A stretch of DNA of 64,000 nt from Symsagittifera roscoffensis (GCF_963678635.1 NC_087065.1:43153430-43217429), one strand, 5' to 3'. Shown: positions 34,077 to 46,870, counted from the stretch's first letter. Numbers and translations: made by a program. Notes: generated from the sequence alone by a model not told the origin.

Positions 34077-36049
34077 CAACTTGAGAATTTATTTAGTACT
34101 ATATATGCTGCACGTAATTGAAGATTAGGTAACATAGCCCTGTATCCACTGCTAAACCACAAAACTGCATTGATTGAATCCTAATTTAGAACTAGATATC
34201 CGAAGCCTTAAAAGCAAAATGTTACCGTCGTTATAAAAAAATATATAGATATGTATACCTTATAAAATATTACACCCCACGATTGTGCGTATACTTTAGA
34301 GCTAGTAGGAGATTGTTGTTTTTGTTAAAAATAGGTATGTTACTAGTTTCAATTTTGGTCTGAATCATTTAGATCTGATGTATACTTCAAAATACTGATA
34401 ATTCACTAATAATGCCAATAAACTGTTATACTACTTCTAATTGACCAATTCAAATGGTCTAGAATGCGAAAATGCGACCCATAACCTATGACTTTTGATG
34501 AATCTTGGCAGTGATTGTATAAGTTATAATCCAACAATTATTTACCTTAACAGTAAGTGAAGCTAATTAAGAACAATAGTGTTCATATGACACAAGTATG
34601 GAAATTTAGAAATTTGTATTTATAATTCACATTTTATTTGAGCGAAATTTTCACCTTCAAATAATTTAATCTTTCTTCGCAGTTTTCTGAGACAGTTAGG
34701 AGGGACCATTTTTAAGTGTTAATGAACGAAATGCTGTATAACTTAAAGCTTGTAGTTGTTTCGATCATTGAGAATGGGAAGGAAATTTGTATTCGGGTGT
34801 GTTCTGGTGTTTTTATTTTTTTCCACTCGTAATCATGTATCACAACTAATCATCGGACTATCTTGAGTAATATATCATATTACAGCCTTTTCAGTGATAA
34901 GTTGAACCGCATTAGAAAAAAGTGTCGAGAAAAACCGGTTCGAAATGTTTTTTTTTTTCGTCCAATTTCGAGCAAGTTAAGCGAACCAGTAAGCTTATTA
35001 TAGAAGGATGGTCGTAGACGCAGGTTAGTCGTAAATAAGCCATGATTTTTTTATTCAAGCCCTGAAAAATGTATTAAATTAAGTTTCCAAAGTTTTTATA
35101 CGCCATTTTGCAGATAAGAAAAATTTAAATTTTTGTATTTGTTTTATTCATGTTAGTCATTTTTCCTAGAAAACTGTTTTCCAATACACCTATTTTACTG
35201 TGAATATCGGAAATGCCCAAAATCTAGTGTTTCGTTCAGATCCTAAAAAATTGAAATAGATTTTAAAAGAATTCTGTTTTTTTTTGTAGTTTTTAAGAAT
35301 ATGGTCCGAATATTCCGTGCTATTTGCGCAGCAACCTGTTATCCTTGATTATTTCTGTTGTTTTCAGAAAAATTGATCGGGCTCAATTTTCATGATTTGC
35401 TGTTTGACTTCATTTTTTGTTAAGTCTACTATTGCTGTATTTTTGTTATTGCTGGTTGACTTAGTTATTCAGATTTTTGTTACTCAAAGCTTACTTTGCT
35501 TTTAGTTGTAGAAATAGACTTCAATTTTAAGAATTAACAGCAGAATGAGAAATTATCTGTTGACCGATTTTTTTTAATTTGACTGCTTTGATGAAAAAAG
35601 TGTAGAGTGTAGGCGATTCTTGAAACTTAGTCTGTTGGTTGTCTTACACTAATTTTTAAGGAAAGTTATCACTTTACCTGAAAGTATTTTGCCAAGTTCT
35701 TGAACATTTTAATTTTCTGTATATTTTTAGAAGCGAAGCCGCGGCTCTTGAAAATTGAACCAGGTAATAAGAGTAGATACTCTTGAAGTTTTGTAATTAC
35801 CTAATCTACTGTTTGTGGGTTCGAATCTGACCAGGATCTGTTTTTCAGAGTGGAAATATTCTGTTTAAAATAAAATTGTAGGCCAATTACTAAAAAACTT
35901 GGAATCGTTTTTTGCGCGTATTTTTTTTGATGTTGCTTTTGGTGTCGATTTACTCCTACAATTATTAATTTTACATACCTTGATATCGTATTTCTTGGTT
36001 TTTTGGTTCCGCTAAAAAATTTCCTTTTTATCGGCTCAATAACTTAAAA

Positions 36050-36900
36050 ATTTTGGTTTTTCTCAGAAACTTTGGCTGGTTTTGACAAAAGGGTATCAAT
36101 TGATGGACAGCCTACTCTCATGTGTGCCTGCATGCTACCTTCGAGTTCCTTTCTACTTGATTCCTCTGTCTACAGCCTTCGAAAAAGTCTGTGGGTGTCT
36201 CGAGAACTAGCCTCCCAAATCTGAGATTTTGGGTAATCGAAATAACAGATTTCGTGAATCTCCTTTGTCACACAAAAAGCTATGACGTTCGATTTGTTGA
36301 CCGTTTTTGGACTTTTATCGCTTACTATCTTGCCAAATCTGATATCATAAGTTAAATCGAAACAACAGGTTGTTGAAAGCATAGCTTTATAACTGGCTAG
36401 GCTCAGTTAGTTTAAGAAAAAATATATAGGCCTTCAAATAAGACAGTTTTGAAAACTACCAAGCCAATTCTCAGATTTCTTTCAACCGGTATGGGATTTT
36501 TTTTTGCTTAAGGAGTTTTTGGGAATTTTTCGGCCATAATCTGTTTTTTTTTGGTATGGATTTTAGAAAGCCTTTTGACCGTTTTTTAGAAATTTTGACC
36601 GTTTTCTGAAACTTATTGAATTTTTGAAGTTTACACAATCAAATATGTGATGAAAAGTTTAATTGAAATAACCGGTAGCGATAATTGTTCATGAAGAAGC
36701 GGCGACTTCTTGTTTTTTGTTTAAAAAATGTTTTCTGGGGGAATTTGATTATCTCAGAATTTTTTCGCACTCTTTTTTCTGGAAAAACACCAAGGTTTTG
36801 GGCAAATCCAATTTTTGAAATCACATTTTTCGTACCTCATCGATATAGAAAACTCATTCAAAATAAAACACGTGCTTCCAGCTTTAGCTGGAGCACGTAG
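36050..36900 (+). repeat. T-rich dispersed repeat, third copy, with terminal hairpin
   Basis: Same family as 23160-24200 and 30640-31432. It ends in a strong hairpin at 36870-36898: ACGTGCT, a bulged T, CCAGC, loop TTTA, GCTGG, AGCACGT (12 paired bases), followed by AG. Confidence 0.65.
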
Positions 36901-36995
36901 TTGTTTTAACGATACATACGAAAGTTTTGGTTCACCTAGTTTTTTTCACATTTAAATTGTTTTGACTTATGTTTTGTTTGTTGTATCGCTAGTGG

Positions 36996-37145
36996 CGCGA
37001 AGCTCCTTCGCCTCTGTGTTTTGATACATAGCTTTGGCATTGCTCTAGCTATTTTATTGGTGGCTACTGTTAGTTAACTTTTAATCTCCCACGGTGCAGA
37101 TGCGAGGACTTGAGACGTCTAACTCGAAGTCGAAGTTTCGAATCC
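36996..37145 (+). repeat. Hairpin module joined to tRNA-like SINE segment
   Basis: GCGAAGCTCCTTCGCCTCTG (36996-37015) is followed by TTATTGGTGGCTACTGTTAG and a tRNA-like stretch with GGTGCAGATGCGAGGACTTG and a good B box (GTTTCGAATCC), then a T run. It is probably a tRNA-derived SINE piece and not a functional tRNA, because the acceptor stem does not pair. Confidence 0.6.
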
Positions 37146-39270
37146 GACACATTGTAAATTTTTTTTAATAAGGCTTATTTCTTTTCTGTTTCTAGTTTTA
37201 CTTTTTAGAGTGCTTTTTATCATTTTCTCGATTGTGTTTTTCAAGTTTTTTGATTGAACAACTTTGGTGTTAGATTTTTTGGCGTTGTTTGATAAAAAAA
37301 AATGTCGATTCTTGCTACTTGTAATCATGTTAACAATTTTTTTTTTCAAATCTAAGAAATTGGATTTGCTTTTTTATGGAATCTCAACAATTTCCCAGCC
37401 CTTTTCCTCTTATAGTAATGAAGCGCGTCCTTTTGGTTTTTAATGCCTGGAGGTGGGACCCGACCGGAAATTTTTGGGATTTTTTTCTCGGACTGTTGAA
37501 TTAAATTCAAATTATGGATTGTTTTCTTAGAATTGAAAGTCATTCTGTAATATGTAATATTGACAATCTCATTTTGAATAAGTTTCTTGATATTTTTTTT
37601 CACTCAAATAGATTTAGCTTCTTTCATATGATCGTTGCAATCTTATAATTTGCCGTTTGAAGAAAAGTCATATTTAATGTTTTTACTGGTGCGATCAGCA
37701 ATGGTGTAGCAATCGTGTTCTTGGCTTTTTCCCCGTGAGTTACTTTGTCCAATTTGTAAATTTAGGAGTAACGGTAAATTTACTTATGTGGATAAAGATG
37801 GTTGGTTTTGCTATGTGATACCTACATTTATTGCTTAAGAAGGGTAAGTTAGTAGTGTGTGCTACATGCAATTTTTTGTAGTGTTTTTCCTGTCGAATGT
37901 TTGGATGATTTTCAACTTGTAAGTTGACAGCTTTATTTCTGTCGGCATATTGTTTTTCTTAAAGTTTTCGGCCTTTTTTAAAATCAATTCACCTTGGAAA
38001 TTTTATTTTCAACATTTTGTATTCAACTTTGGTGACTCCCTTCAAAGAATTTACCAAAAAACAGTAAAACATTTCAATTGTTTCTCGTTTTTACACAGTT
38101 ACTTTTGTATGAAAATTTAATCGATACTTGCGAGTGGAATGCTGTATTTTTATTGTAATTTGCGGTGAAGATAATTGAAATGATGAGTTTTAGGGCAATT
38201 TTCTTGATATAATTTTCGATCAGTTTTTCTTCAACTGATTTTTCATACCGATTTGAGTGATTTGTCGTCATATTTCATGCAGTGACAACTGTTTTCGGCA
38301 ATAGATACGGATTTAGACAGTCTTAATTGCTATCAGATTTGGCGAAATGTTATTGCTAATTTGGCAAGCTTATCGTGTTGAAATGTCAAATTTTTCTATG
38401 TGCTCTGTAATAGTCTTTTTATTTTTCTCTTTTTTGAGCAGTGTGATTTTTGTTTATGTGTCTCGTTTTTACCCTGCTAGCATTTCTGTTAGTGAAGAAT
38501 AATTTGAAATAGCTGTCTGTTTTCTCGACCCACGGCTTGCTAATTTTTTGTCTGTTTTTTTTTGGGCTTCTTTAGTTTTAAAAAATTGGTGTGCTAGTTA
38601 TTCTATTTATCGTGAATAAATCCAAGGTAATGATGCATAAAGTTTCAGAAATATCGCGTAATTTTTTCACTAAAAAAGCCCAAAGTTACTTCGTTAATGT
38701 TCTGCTTTTCTGAAACTCCCACTCTCGGACTATCGTGTATCTAATTATGCCGACGGCTGAGTTTTTTCAGCACGCTTTTTGATCTATTTCTGACGATGGT
38801 TGAAGGATGCTTTATTTGAATGCCAACTAATTAATTTATTTACCTTTTGCGATAGCAAGCGTAATGCAGTCGGGTACTCGACTCTTTTTTTTGCCAGCTG
38901 ATTTTTTTCGGCTTAGTTTCAACAGCATGGAATTTTTCTGATTTAAACAATTTATACTATTGTTGAAAGTAATTTTGATTTATTCCTGGAATTGGGTGCA
39001 GGTTATTTCACTCAGTTATTTGAATTTTTTTTTCATGTTCTAGGATTTGAGAACTATTGTTTGAATATTTTGTTTTTTCCTTGATTTTTGCTTAGTCAGA
39101 AAAACGGAAACATGAAATTGTTGCGGTTTTTCAAGTAATTATTTTTTATTATAATTTTTTCAATTTTTTTGTTATTCCATAGAGTATACTTACATATCGC
39201 AATGCTGCGAGGCGCCGTTTCACCTCTTTGCGAAAAAATCTCCACTGAATTATCATTTTTCAGTTCTAAT

Positions 39271-41986
39271 ATGGTCGAGGAAGTGAATGTAAATCTTAGA
39301 CCGAACCATGTGCTGTTGGACCCGAACTTCGACGGATACAAAATAAATTTGGAACGTTTGGCTCCAATATCGAAAGACATCACTTGTCCTGTTTACCACG
39401 CAGATCTCAGTCAAGTAACTTCTTATAACGAATCAAAGCAACTGATGTTATTTAATTGCCTATTCGAAGATCGATTTAGTTTTGAAAAAGTTTACTATAT
39501 TGACCAAAAACTGAAGGTACACGAGTTCTATTTAGTTTTTGGAGAGTTTCATGATAATATTGTTGCTGAAGTTTTTGTGTCCATTACAAGTACGGTAGCT
39601 TATTACCCAGCTATTTCGTTTTCTTCTAAGAATCTGGCAGTTATCTATAATGGTCAATCTGTCATAACCTTTTTCGATACTGGTGACAGAAGTTCATCTG
39701 AAACAAACGAAGTACAAAAGTGGAAATTAATTGGAACTTATGATTGCGAAACTTCATTGTCTCTGTTTTATTCAATCGGTAATGCGGTTCCTGGAAATGA
39801 AGAAAGGTTCGATTTTACTGTCGTTACCGCCGAAAGTATATCCATGAACGAGGAGGAAGGTTTTGGCGACCAGTCTCCTAAAGTTGAACTAATAGTAAGA
39901 AAGTTAATCATCGATATGGCTAATCAAAATGCTGCGAAACAAATGGGTAAAGTACAATTTAATGGAAAAGAATACCCAGAAACAGCATTCCTGAACAAAG
40001 ATGGCACGCTGCTTCAAATAGTTGGTGTCCGAGAATTCAAACCTAATAATGATATCAGCAATGCAAAGAATGCTGTCAGAAAAGACCTGAAAATTATTTG
40101 TTCGCAGAATGAGAAGTTTCTAAAAGTTGACATTTTGGATATCACGACTGAAGAAAATGACCTCCAGGTGAAAATTACTTCAAATGTTCTGAAGTGTTTT
40201 GATAGGAAAGAAGAAAAGCTTATTATTGAGTCTGAGTTGTTTTTTGAAGTTGTGGCCGATAGGTGCAATTGGAGCTTAGACACTGATTCGAAAGTGTTGT
40301 CAGTGATGTTAGAAAAGAAAGAACAGGACTTGTTGTGGCGACAGTTGTTCACGTGCAAAGAGGCACAACACTGTGTGGCTATGAAGGATGGCGACAGGGC
40401 AAGTGAGAATGGTAAGTGGTTCAATAAGTTTTCTGTGATGTCTAAAAGGGTTCGCTTTCGGCTACAAAGCAATAAGAGTCGAATGAACAATTAAAAAACC
40501 ATTCTTTGTTATTTAATTTACAAACTGCTGCTGTGTGTTTTCCTTCATTGAACACTTCTCAGAATCTGCAAGAGGTTGAGTGGCATGAGTTTTCACTTCA
40601 GATGGTGGCGAAGAGTGCGAGAATAAACCGTACAACATTGAGGAGCTGGAGAGCTGTGACGATTTTACCTCAACCGAGAAGTCGAAATGGCAGATGTTCA
40701 GACTTAACTGGACTCACTCTGAGGACAGAGAAGAAGCAGAAGAAAAGAAACTGACGTGTTTAGCCATGCCTGTTTTCACTGCAAAGTAAGTAATTTAAGT
40801 AGTTACGATTTTTTCTTCAGGTAAAAATTACAAAATGCCAGCTATCGAACCCATAGCGGCCTATCGCCGTTAAATCACCTTTGAAATATTGATCTTATGT
40901 TTGGGCAGTACAACCTCAAGCAGAAACCACGGTATATGATGACTCTCGAACCACTTACTCGTCCATTTGAAAATATTAATTGAAAAAAAATTCTAATAAG
41001 TTTAATGTTTAGCGGATTAGCTACTGACAAATCAAGTTTTTTAAGTTTTCAAATCGAAAGTTCAAATTTTGCTCGACTTAATCATTTATACTGGAACTTT
41101 AAATAATATTAAGAAAACTTAATCACATTTCTGAGCTCAGTCACTCACAACAAATAAAAGCCATGGGTTTGCGTGATATGTCAAAGTTGAGGCCCTCTCA
41201 ATCGTGATTCGGGCTGCTTTGAAAAAAATTCCAATATGTTTCGCCAGTGCTTCTCGAGATTGATATTTTCTCTTATACGTTTTCAGTTTGCACTCACACG
41301 AGATCCTCTTCTCCCGTGTTTTGAACTGTGGGGATGTTCCCGCTCTCTGCTTGAGACACGACGTAGACGCACTTCTCTGGGAGACTACCATAAGCAACGT
41401 AGTCAACGATGACTCAAAGCCACCGTAAGGACAGAACATATATGCTTGATAGCCCATTTTATCGGGGGCGGATTTTGACCTGTTTTCTCTGGAAACTCTT
41501 GTAAAATAATTACGGGAAGTTTTTTTGATAGATTTATCCAAGCGTGAATAAATTATGTTTGTGGTTTTTGAAGGGAATTTAAAACCTTGTTGGGCGAATA
41601 AGAACCGATAATGTGCGAACTATGTTTGTTATTGATGAGCGTTACTCATTAATTGTCGCTTTAGGTCACCGTGGCAGCATGCTATGACCTTCAATGCTCT
41701 GGGCTACGTTCAGGCTTCGAAGAGAGAGCGAAAATTCATATCATGTGCTCCATCAGGGAAATACGCTGCCATTGCAGAATGCACTCGTAGAGTTTACGTG
41801 TATATGCAGCCAGAAGCAATAGAATCTAGCCTCGTGAACAGAAAATCTGGAAGGAAAGTGCCGAAAATTGCAAAACAGTTTGTGATAACTTTGGATAGCC
41901 ATGACCCAATTACTGGCATTGTTTGCCTTAATGAACATTTATTCATATCTCTATCTTCTGAAATCGTTGTTTACAGTATAATTTAA
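39271..41986 (+). CDS. NUDCD1: NudC domain-containing protein 1 (NUDCD1/CML66), 4 exons
   Basis: Coding exons 39271-40411, 40602-40785, 41287-41424 and 41665-41986 join in phase to 594 aa, close to the human protein (583 aa). Strong family signatures: LLDPNFDGYKINLE near the N-terminus, VYYIDQKLKV, a CS/p23-like domain at about 265-360 ending CNWSLDTDSK...DLLWRQLF, the exon-3 block LCLRHDVDALLW, and the C-terminal block FNALGYVQASKRERKF with VNRKSGRKVPKIAKQ. NUDCD1 is a NudC-family protein whose CS domain sits between beta-propeller-forming halves; it is linked to Hsp90-type chaperoning and RNA-processing complexes. The ATG at 39271 was chosen because LRPNHVLLDP aligns with the family start and a TTTTTCAG acceptor ends 7 nt before it. 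A longer frame to 39169 lacks homology. Confidence 0.93.
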
Positions 41987-44925
41987 TTTAGGCGGATTCT
42001 GTTTTTCGCTGATGCACCTAATAAGATGAAATCCTAATTGCAAGGGTTTTTATAATGCCAGGCTGTTTTTAACTTTCACCATCAAAGTTTGATGGTTTAA
42101 TTTTGAGTAATGTGTTCCCAAATTTTGGATACTTTGGATGATATTCCTGGTTTGTATGAAGGGTCAACCACAACAAGTTTGAAGAGCCAAAATTTTGGCC
42201 CGATTTTATTGACGCCGAAAGTTTTTTGAAGCAGTTTAAATTGAAAGTGAATTGCTTCAATATATTACGACACTCGAATGCATCTGATTTAGTGTTGAAA
42301 AAAGCAAACAGTCCTTTCCTTGCTCAAATTTTTCCTTGCTCAGACTGTATTCAGGTTAAAAAAACTACGCATAATTTTAAGAATGAGCTAAAGATTCATT
42401 ATACTAATGCCTGGTGATTTTGTGAAAGCTGAGTACATACAACTGGCGAACTTCTTTTCTCTGGGTGTTATCTAAATGTCTCAGAAGTATTTCTTCCATA
42501 ACATTATTCCGAAGATCATCCGTTTGAATGAAAACTTGCATTTTTTTTTTACCAGACAGTTTTGAAATACGCAAGTCACTTCACATTAAATTTTATTACG
42601 AAGTTGACGCGCTATCGCAATAAAATGAGCTATAACTGCTTATTTACAGTGTCGAGAATAAAAAGCGGGGAATAAAAAACAAGTCAAGAAAATTTTTTTA
42701 TCATAAGACGTGTAACTATGTAACAGAGGTTTGATTCCCGTAATCTCAGCATTTTTTTTTCAATGCTTTCTATCTTTCATGAATTGTTTTTGACTTCTTA
42801 CTTAACCAAACGCTTGTGATACTACGCGCTCATTTTTAATCCTAAGTCGCGTAAATTAGTGCTAATCAGATAGATTTTTTGCATTCTAAGAATCCTGTGT
42901 GTCAGTTTGTTTCTTATTACGAAGTGCAGTTTCGCCTCTGGCACTTAGATTGTGGAGCTCCTTTTTATATTTCTTTTCATATTTCTTTGCTTTGTTTGAC
43001 GAAATTCAGCTTCGTTAATAAGTTTTGAATCTAGGCAGAGTAAAATGTAATAGTTATAGCTGGTTGAACGCGCAATTTTCTTGTCCTCGAGGAGAAATTG
43101 TTTATGGCTTTCGTGCTTATTTTTTAAGTGCAAAAGAACGAAGTTGTTGTCACTTGTATAAGTCATGGCAATTTTCTTGATATGTTCAGTTCAAACTCCA
43201 CTATAGAACAATAAAAAGGTAAAAATTACGAATAACTTGACTTTAATTTTCCGAGAAGGACTTTAATTTTCCGAACTTCCAACGGAATAAAAAAATTAAA
43301 TTTTGATCAAATTTTTCTAAATGGGAAAACGTATAGAAAAATTTGCTTGTTCCTTTTTTTGTTATTGTTTGCTTTTGTTGGTTGATCCTCTTCCAATTGT
43401 CTAATGGCTATGTTTATAGAGTTGTTTTCTGTTTTCCACGCAACATACCAGAAGTAATCATCGGAATGAATCGAGCGATATAACATTAAAGGTCTTTTAG
43501 TCGTGATTCGAACGACATCTAAATTATTTCAAAAAATTGACCCAGTGTTGTGAAAATTTGGTTTGGAGCTTTTCAGCTTTAAAACAGTTTTGAACAAGTA
43601 AAGCGATTGATTAATGTTCGTTTTTAGGTAAATGATCATTCAGGCTACGGAAACCTGATTTTTTTGAAGTGAAGTTATTTTTCGAAGCTTCATTTTGCGC
43701 TTCCTTGGCAATAAGCAATTGCCTAAAAATATTAAATAATTGGATAATTGGTGCAAAAAAAAACATTTACGAACTTTTTAAAAAAATTTTTTTACTGACA
43801 ACTGTTGTCGATTGTTTTATCATGACACCACGCATGATTAATGGCGTTATTTGAGGAATACAAAGAAAAGATCTTTTTAGTGCTTTTTTTAGATTGTGGT
43901 CGGAGCATTCTATGCTTTTGGCCAAGCAGCCAGCTTTTCTTGTTTTTGAATCCAGCAGAGTAATTTGTATTTAATTTATTGCTTTTTACAATTTTGATTT
44001 GGCAATTGTGTTGGTCATCTATTTCCGTTAATTAAAGTAGTTTATCCTCAGTTGTAATTAGTTTCCAAATTTCTCGCAATTTTTTTGAAATGCATGTTTT
44101 AGACATGAATTGGCTTTATGCTTTCCAGTTTTTTACCTGCAAAATTGTGTCTTTTTGTATTTGATTCTACTTCTGCTGCATCGCATTGTCAATTTTTGGC
44201 AAATTATTAGCATATGTAGCTGCGTTACTGGTGGCTAGTTTTTGGGGACTTCAAGCATCCGTTGCTGAGTGGTTAGTGCGGAGTTTCAGAGGTTGGTTAG
44301 GTAAGTTAGGTTAGGTAGTTTCAGTGGTTAGAGTGAGTGGTTAGGTTATAGAGCTGCTTTTTGGCCGTGTTCTCGCAAGTCTTTGCGGAGCGGAGCTTCG
44401 CCTCTGTTTTTAATCTTGATCTTACTTCTTTGCTATCGAGTTACTTGATAGAGCTGCTTTTTGGCCGTGTTCTCGCAAGTCTTTGCGGAGCGGAGTTTCG
44501 CCTCTGTTTTTAATCTTGATCTTACTTCTTTGCTATCGAGTTCCTTCGATTGCTGTTTTTTTGGCTTCACTATAGTTACTTTTATCGGCTATAGTCAAAT
44601 TTTGCTACTTAACCCAAACATATTTGAAAGTTGACTCCCATTTAAGCACTCATTTGTCCTGTTCTGTCCTAAGCACTCATTTGTTCTGTTCTGACCTACT
44701 CGCACGGTTACTAGCTATTCTAGTGACTCTTTGCGTTTTACCAGAATGTTTTTTCAACATGATACTGTTTTCTAGAGTGTTAAAAAACCTGTAATCTATC
44801 TGTCTATACCCTATTTAAATAGAGTTTCCTCTGACACATAATTAGGAAGTTGCAACATTTGAAGATTTTGTTACTGAAGTCAACATTTTGCACTAACGAA
44901 TGTAGTATTACTATGACTCTACTAT
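41987..44925. other. Intergenic, repeat fragments
   Basis: No gene supported. It contains hairpin modules at 42919-42940 and 44384-44510, a tRNA B-box-like GAGGTTTGATTCCCG near 42728, and SINE-type sequence at 44150-44290. Confidence 0.55.
44349..44545 (+). repeat. 100-bp tandem duplication carrying the hairpin module
   Basis: Copies start at 44351 and 44451, sharing GAGCTGCTTTTTGGCCGTGT, TCTCGCAAGTCTTTGCGGAG and TTTCGCCTCTGTTTTTAATC. They are nearly identical (one visible change, CTTCG versus TTTCG). Confidence 0.95.
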
Positions 44926-44929
44926 TTTC

Positions 44930-45211
44930 CAACCTAACTCGCAAATAATTGTGTTCATTTGTTGGCTCTTTTGCTTTAATCACCATCTGAAGCTCAAGAA
45001 TTTTTTGGCATCTGTTGTCAGCTTTGTTTGTGGCGAGCTTTTGACGATCGTTAAGCGTCCGTGGCCGAGAGAGACTCCCGGTCGCAGATTCGAATCCGAC
45101 ACGCACCAAATGTTTTACTTATTTGAGGATTCTATTTTTTTCTTGTTTCTTTTTATAGAAATTTTTTGTTGTTTTTTCAATAGCGTTTGCGAAGCCCAGC
45201 CTGGCTTCTGT
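44930..45211 (+). repeat. Most complete tRNA-derived SINE-like copy
   Basis: In order: AACTCGCAAATAATTGTG (5' module), TTTTTTGGCATCTGTTGTCA, then a tRNA-like core at about 45050-45108 with A box GTGGCCGAG and B box GATTCGAATCC, a T-rich body, and the hairpin module GCGAAGCCCAGCCTGGC at 45189. The GTGGCCGAG box is typical of Ser/Leu tRNAs, so the head probably derives from one of these. The missing anticodon arm rules out a working tRNA. Confidence 0.65.
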
Positions 45212-45797
45212 TAAATATTCTCTGTGAAAAGATTTTGTTTAAACGAAATATATAATGCAAACTTTCTAGGTTATATTCGTTTGCACCGACCATACACCTC
45301 TTGGAGCGCGAATGCTTCAACTCTACAGATTTTCCTCTATTCTCGCAACTGAAACGTTTAAAAAAACTTTCGCTACATTTAATATGAGATTAGCAGAATA
45401 TGAGATTAACAATTCTGTAAAAGTGCGCTGTCTCTCTGGGATTGCTAATCTAGAATCGAAATCTGACTGCTCAATTTTTTGTTTTTACTGTTGCCACAAG
45501 CAAATCTATTGCAACCGGGTACTTGACTTTTTTCCTGAATTGAATTTGTTCACAGGATGGTACATTTAGAAGGTAGTTGGAAGTGTTAATTATACAAATA
45601 TGCAACTTACATGGTTTGCGTAGATAGGGTTAGAGCTTGCATGGCAGATGCAAGATCTTTTCATCTGAATTTTATACTGAAATTATTTCGGCTGTTTTTC
45701 AGCTTATTAAATGTCGGCTTTTATTCTGTCGGCTTTTTTCCTATTAGTTTTGGGTGGATTTTTTGGTATTTCTACAATTCTTTTCAAATATTTGAAA

Positions 45798-46010
45798 TCA
45801 GCTCTGTGACTCTACTTGAAAAGAGGTTTTAGCATGATAAAATTGTTTTATATTTCTGTCGAGCTCACTACTTTTTACTGTCGTGTTTTTGAAAGTTGGT
45901 GGTAACTCCTCGAAGTATTCTTTCAGATGATCCGGTAAATGAATATCGACCAAATCAAGACCATGTAACTCACCTCTTGGTAGCAATTGTATGAACTCGC
46001 CCATAAACTC
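45798..46010 (-). pseudogene. Possible mobile-element polymerase fragment
   Basis: A minus-strand frame of 68 codons reads MGEFIQLLPRGELHGLDLVD, then HLPDHLKEYFEELPPTFKNT. Its composition is protein-like, unlike its AT-rich surroundings. The EYFEELPPTFKNT stretch reminds me of conserved segments in uncharacterised metazoan proteins related to transposon B-family polymerases, but this is from memory and weak. No catalytic motif is present and the frame ends quickly in stops. Confidence 0.3.
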
Positions 46011-46394
46011 ATCTCAATTACCGAGTAAACCGTCAACCTAGTACAAATTAATACTTAAGGATCGATATATCCGATTCAAAAAGCTTTTCGATAGATTTCA
46101 AAGACTAGCTTTTTACAGAAATACAAAAAATACATTTTGTATGATACTATGAGACCCAAGAAACCTTTTGCGCTGTGCATCATACGAACAAAAATCATTC
46201 AACTCCATCACTGAATATATCAATGTTAAGAAAATTTTTATCACTAAAGTTACTCTATAGGAAGACAAACGTGTGCGATGAGGTAGCAACCCAGAAACTC
46301 ACAAAAGAACATGATTCACAGCATGCATCAAGCATGATTTTTCCTTTTTTGAAGTATGAGTAATGGCTTTCTATATGATTTTTTTAAAAAAACT

Positions 46395-46870
46395 TTACTT
46401 CAAAAAACAGAACTTGAAATTCTCAACCCTTACGCGAGGTGCTGTGAGTGTACACTCAGGGGTTGCGAATTCGGCGTCCAGTTATGACTGCTCAACTCAC
46501 TTTCGTAATCGAGATATGACGTGTTTATGATTTTTCCAGATTTTGTTTAAAAAAACTGATGTAAAAAACCGAACCTGAAATTCTCAACCCTACTGGTGGG
46601 GTCCTGTTGGCGTATATTCAGGATGTGCTGACAGGGTACAAATTTTGTCTGTAACTGTTGCTGCTCAAATCTTGCTTGTTTCTGAGATATATCGTTTCTC
46701 ATTATTTTTTCAAAAACTTAGTTTTTAAATTTAGTAGTAGAAATTGAAATTCTTAAACCTATGGTGGGAAGCGTCAGGGAACAATATAGGGTAGCAAATC
46801 CGCCCTCTAATTTTAGCTGCTCGATTCATTTTGGTTTTCGAGATATGGCGTTTTTTATGAAATAGAGACC
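46395..46870 (+). repeat. Satellite monomers, array 3 (diverged)
   Basis: Three units with cores CTCAACCCTTACGCGAGGT, CTCAACCCTACTGGTGGGG and CTTAAACCTATGGTGGGA at about 46423, 46583 and 46752 (period 160-169 bp), each followed by a GAGATATG.CGT landmark. Same family as 22120-22950 and 27830-28240. Confidence 0.75.

Larger units (their letters stand above)
34077..39262. other. Intergenic between EPS15 and NUDCD1, repeat-rich
   Basis: No gene supported. It contains the EPS15 3'UTR region (AATAAA at 34417), a tRNA-like B-box fragment near 35755-35830, the third T-rich repeat block (36050-36900), a hairpin and tRNA-like composite (36996-37145), and a 'CAGTCGGGTACTCGAC' dispersed repeat at 38848-38895. 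The remainder is featureless AT-rich DNA. Confidence 0.6.

Noticed and set aside
35740..35832. tRNA gene near GGGTTCGAATCTGACC
   Set aside because: Good B box only; no matching 5' acceptor strand.
39169..39270. Upstream extension of the NUDCD1 frame
   Set aside because: No family similarity and a splice acceptor lies at 39263, so the ATG at 39271 is preferred.
41137..41541. 134-codon minus-strand ORF
   Set aside because: Shadow of NUDCD1 exon 3, which has clear homology on the plus strand.
44290..44345. TTAGG-like telomeric repeat
   Set aside because: Only a few irregular GTTAGGT units inside SINE-like DNA; not a telomere array.
45050..45108. Functional tRNA gene
   Set aside because: A and B boxes are recognisable but the anticodon arm is missing and the acceptor stem does not pair; better explained as a SINE head.
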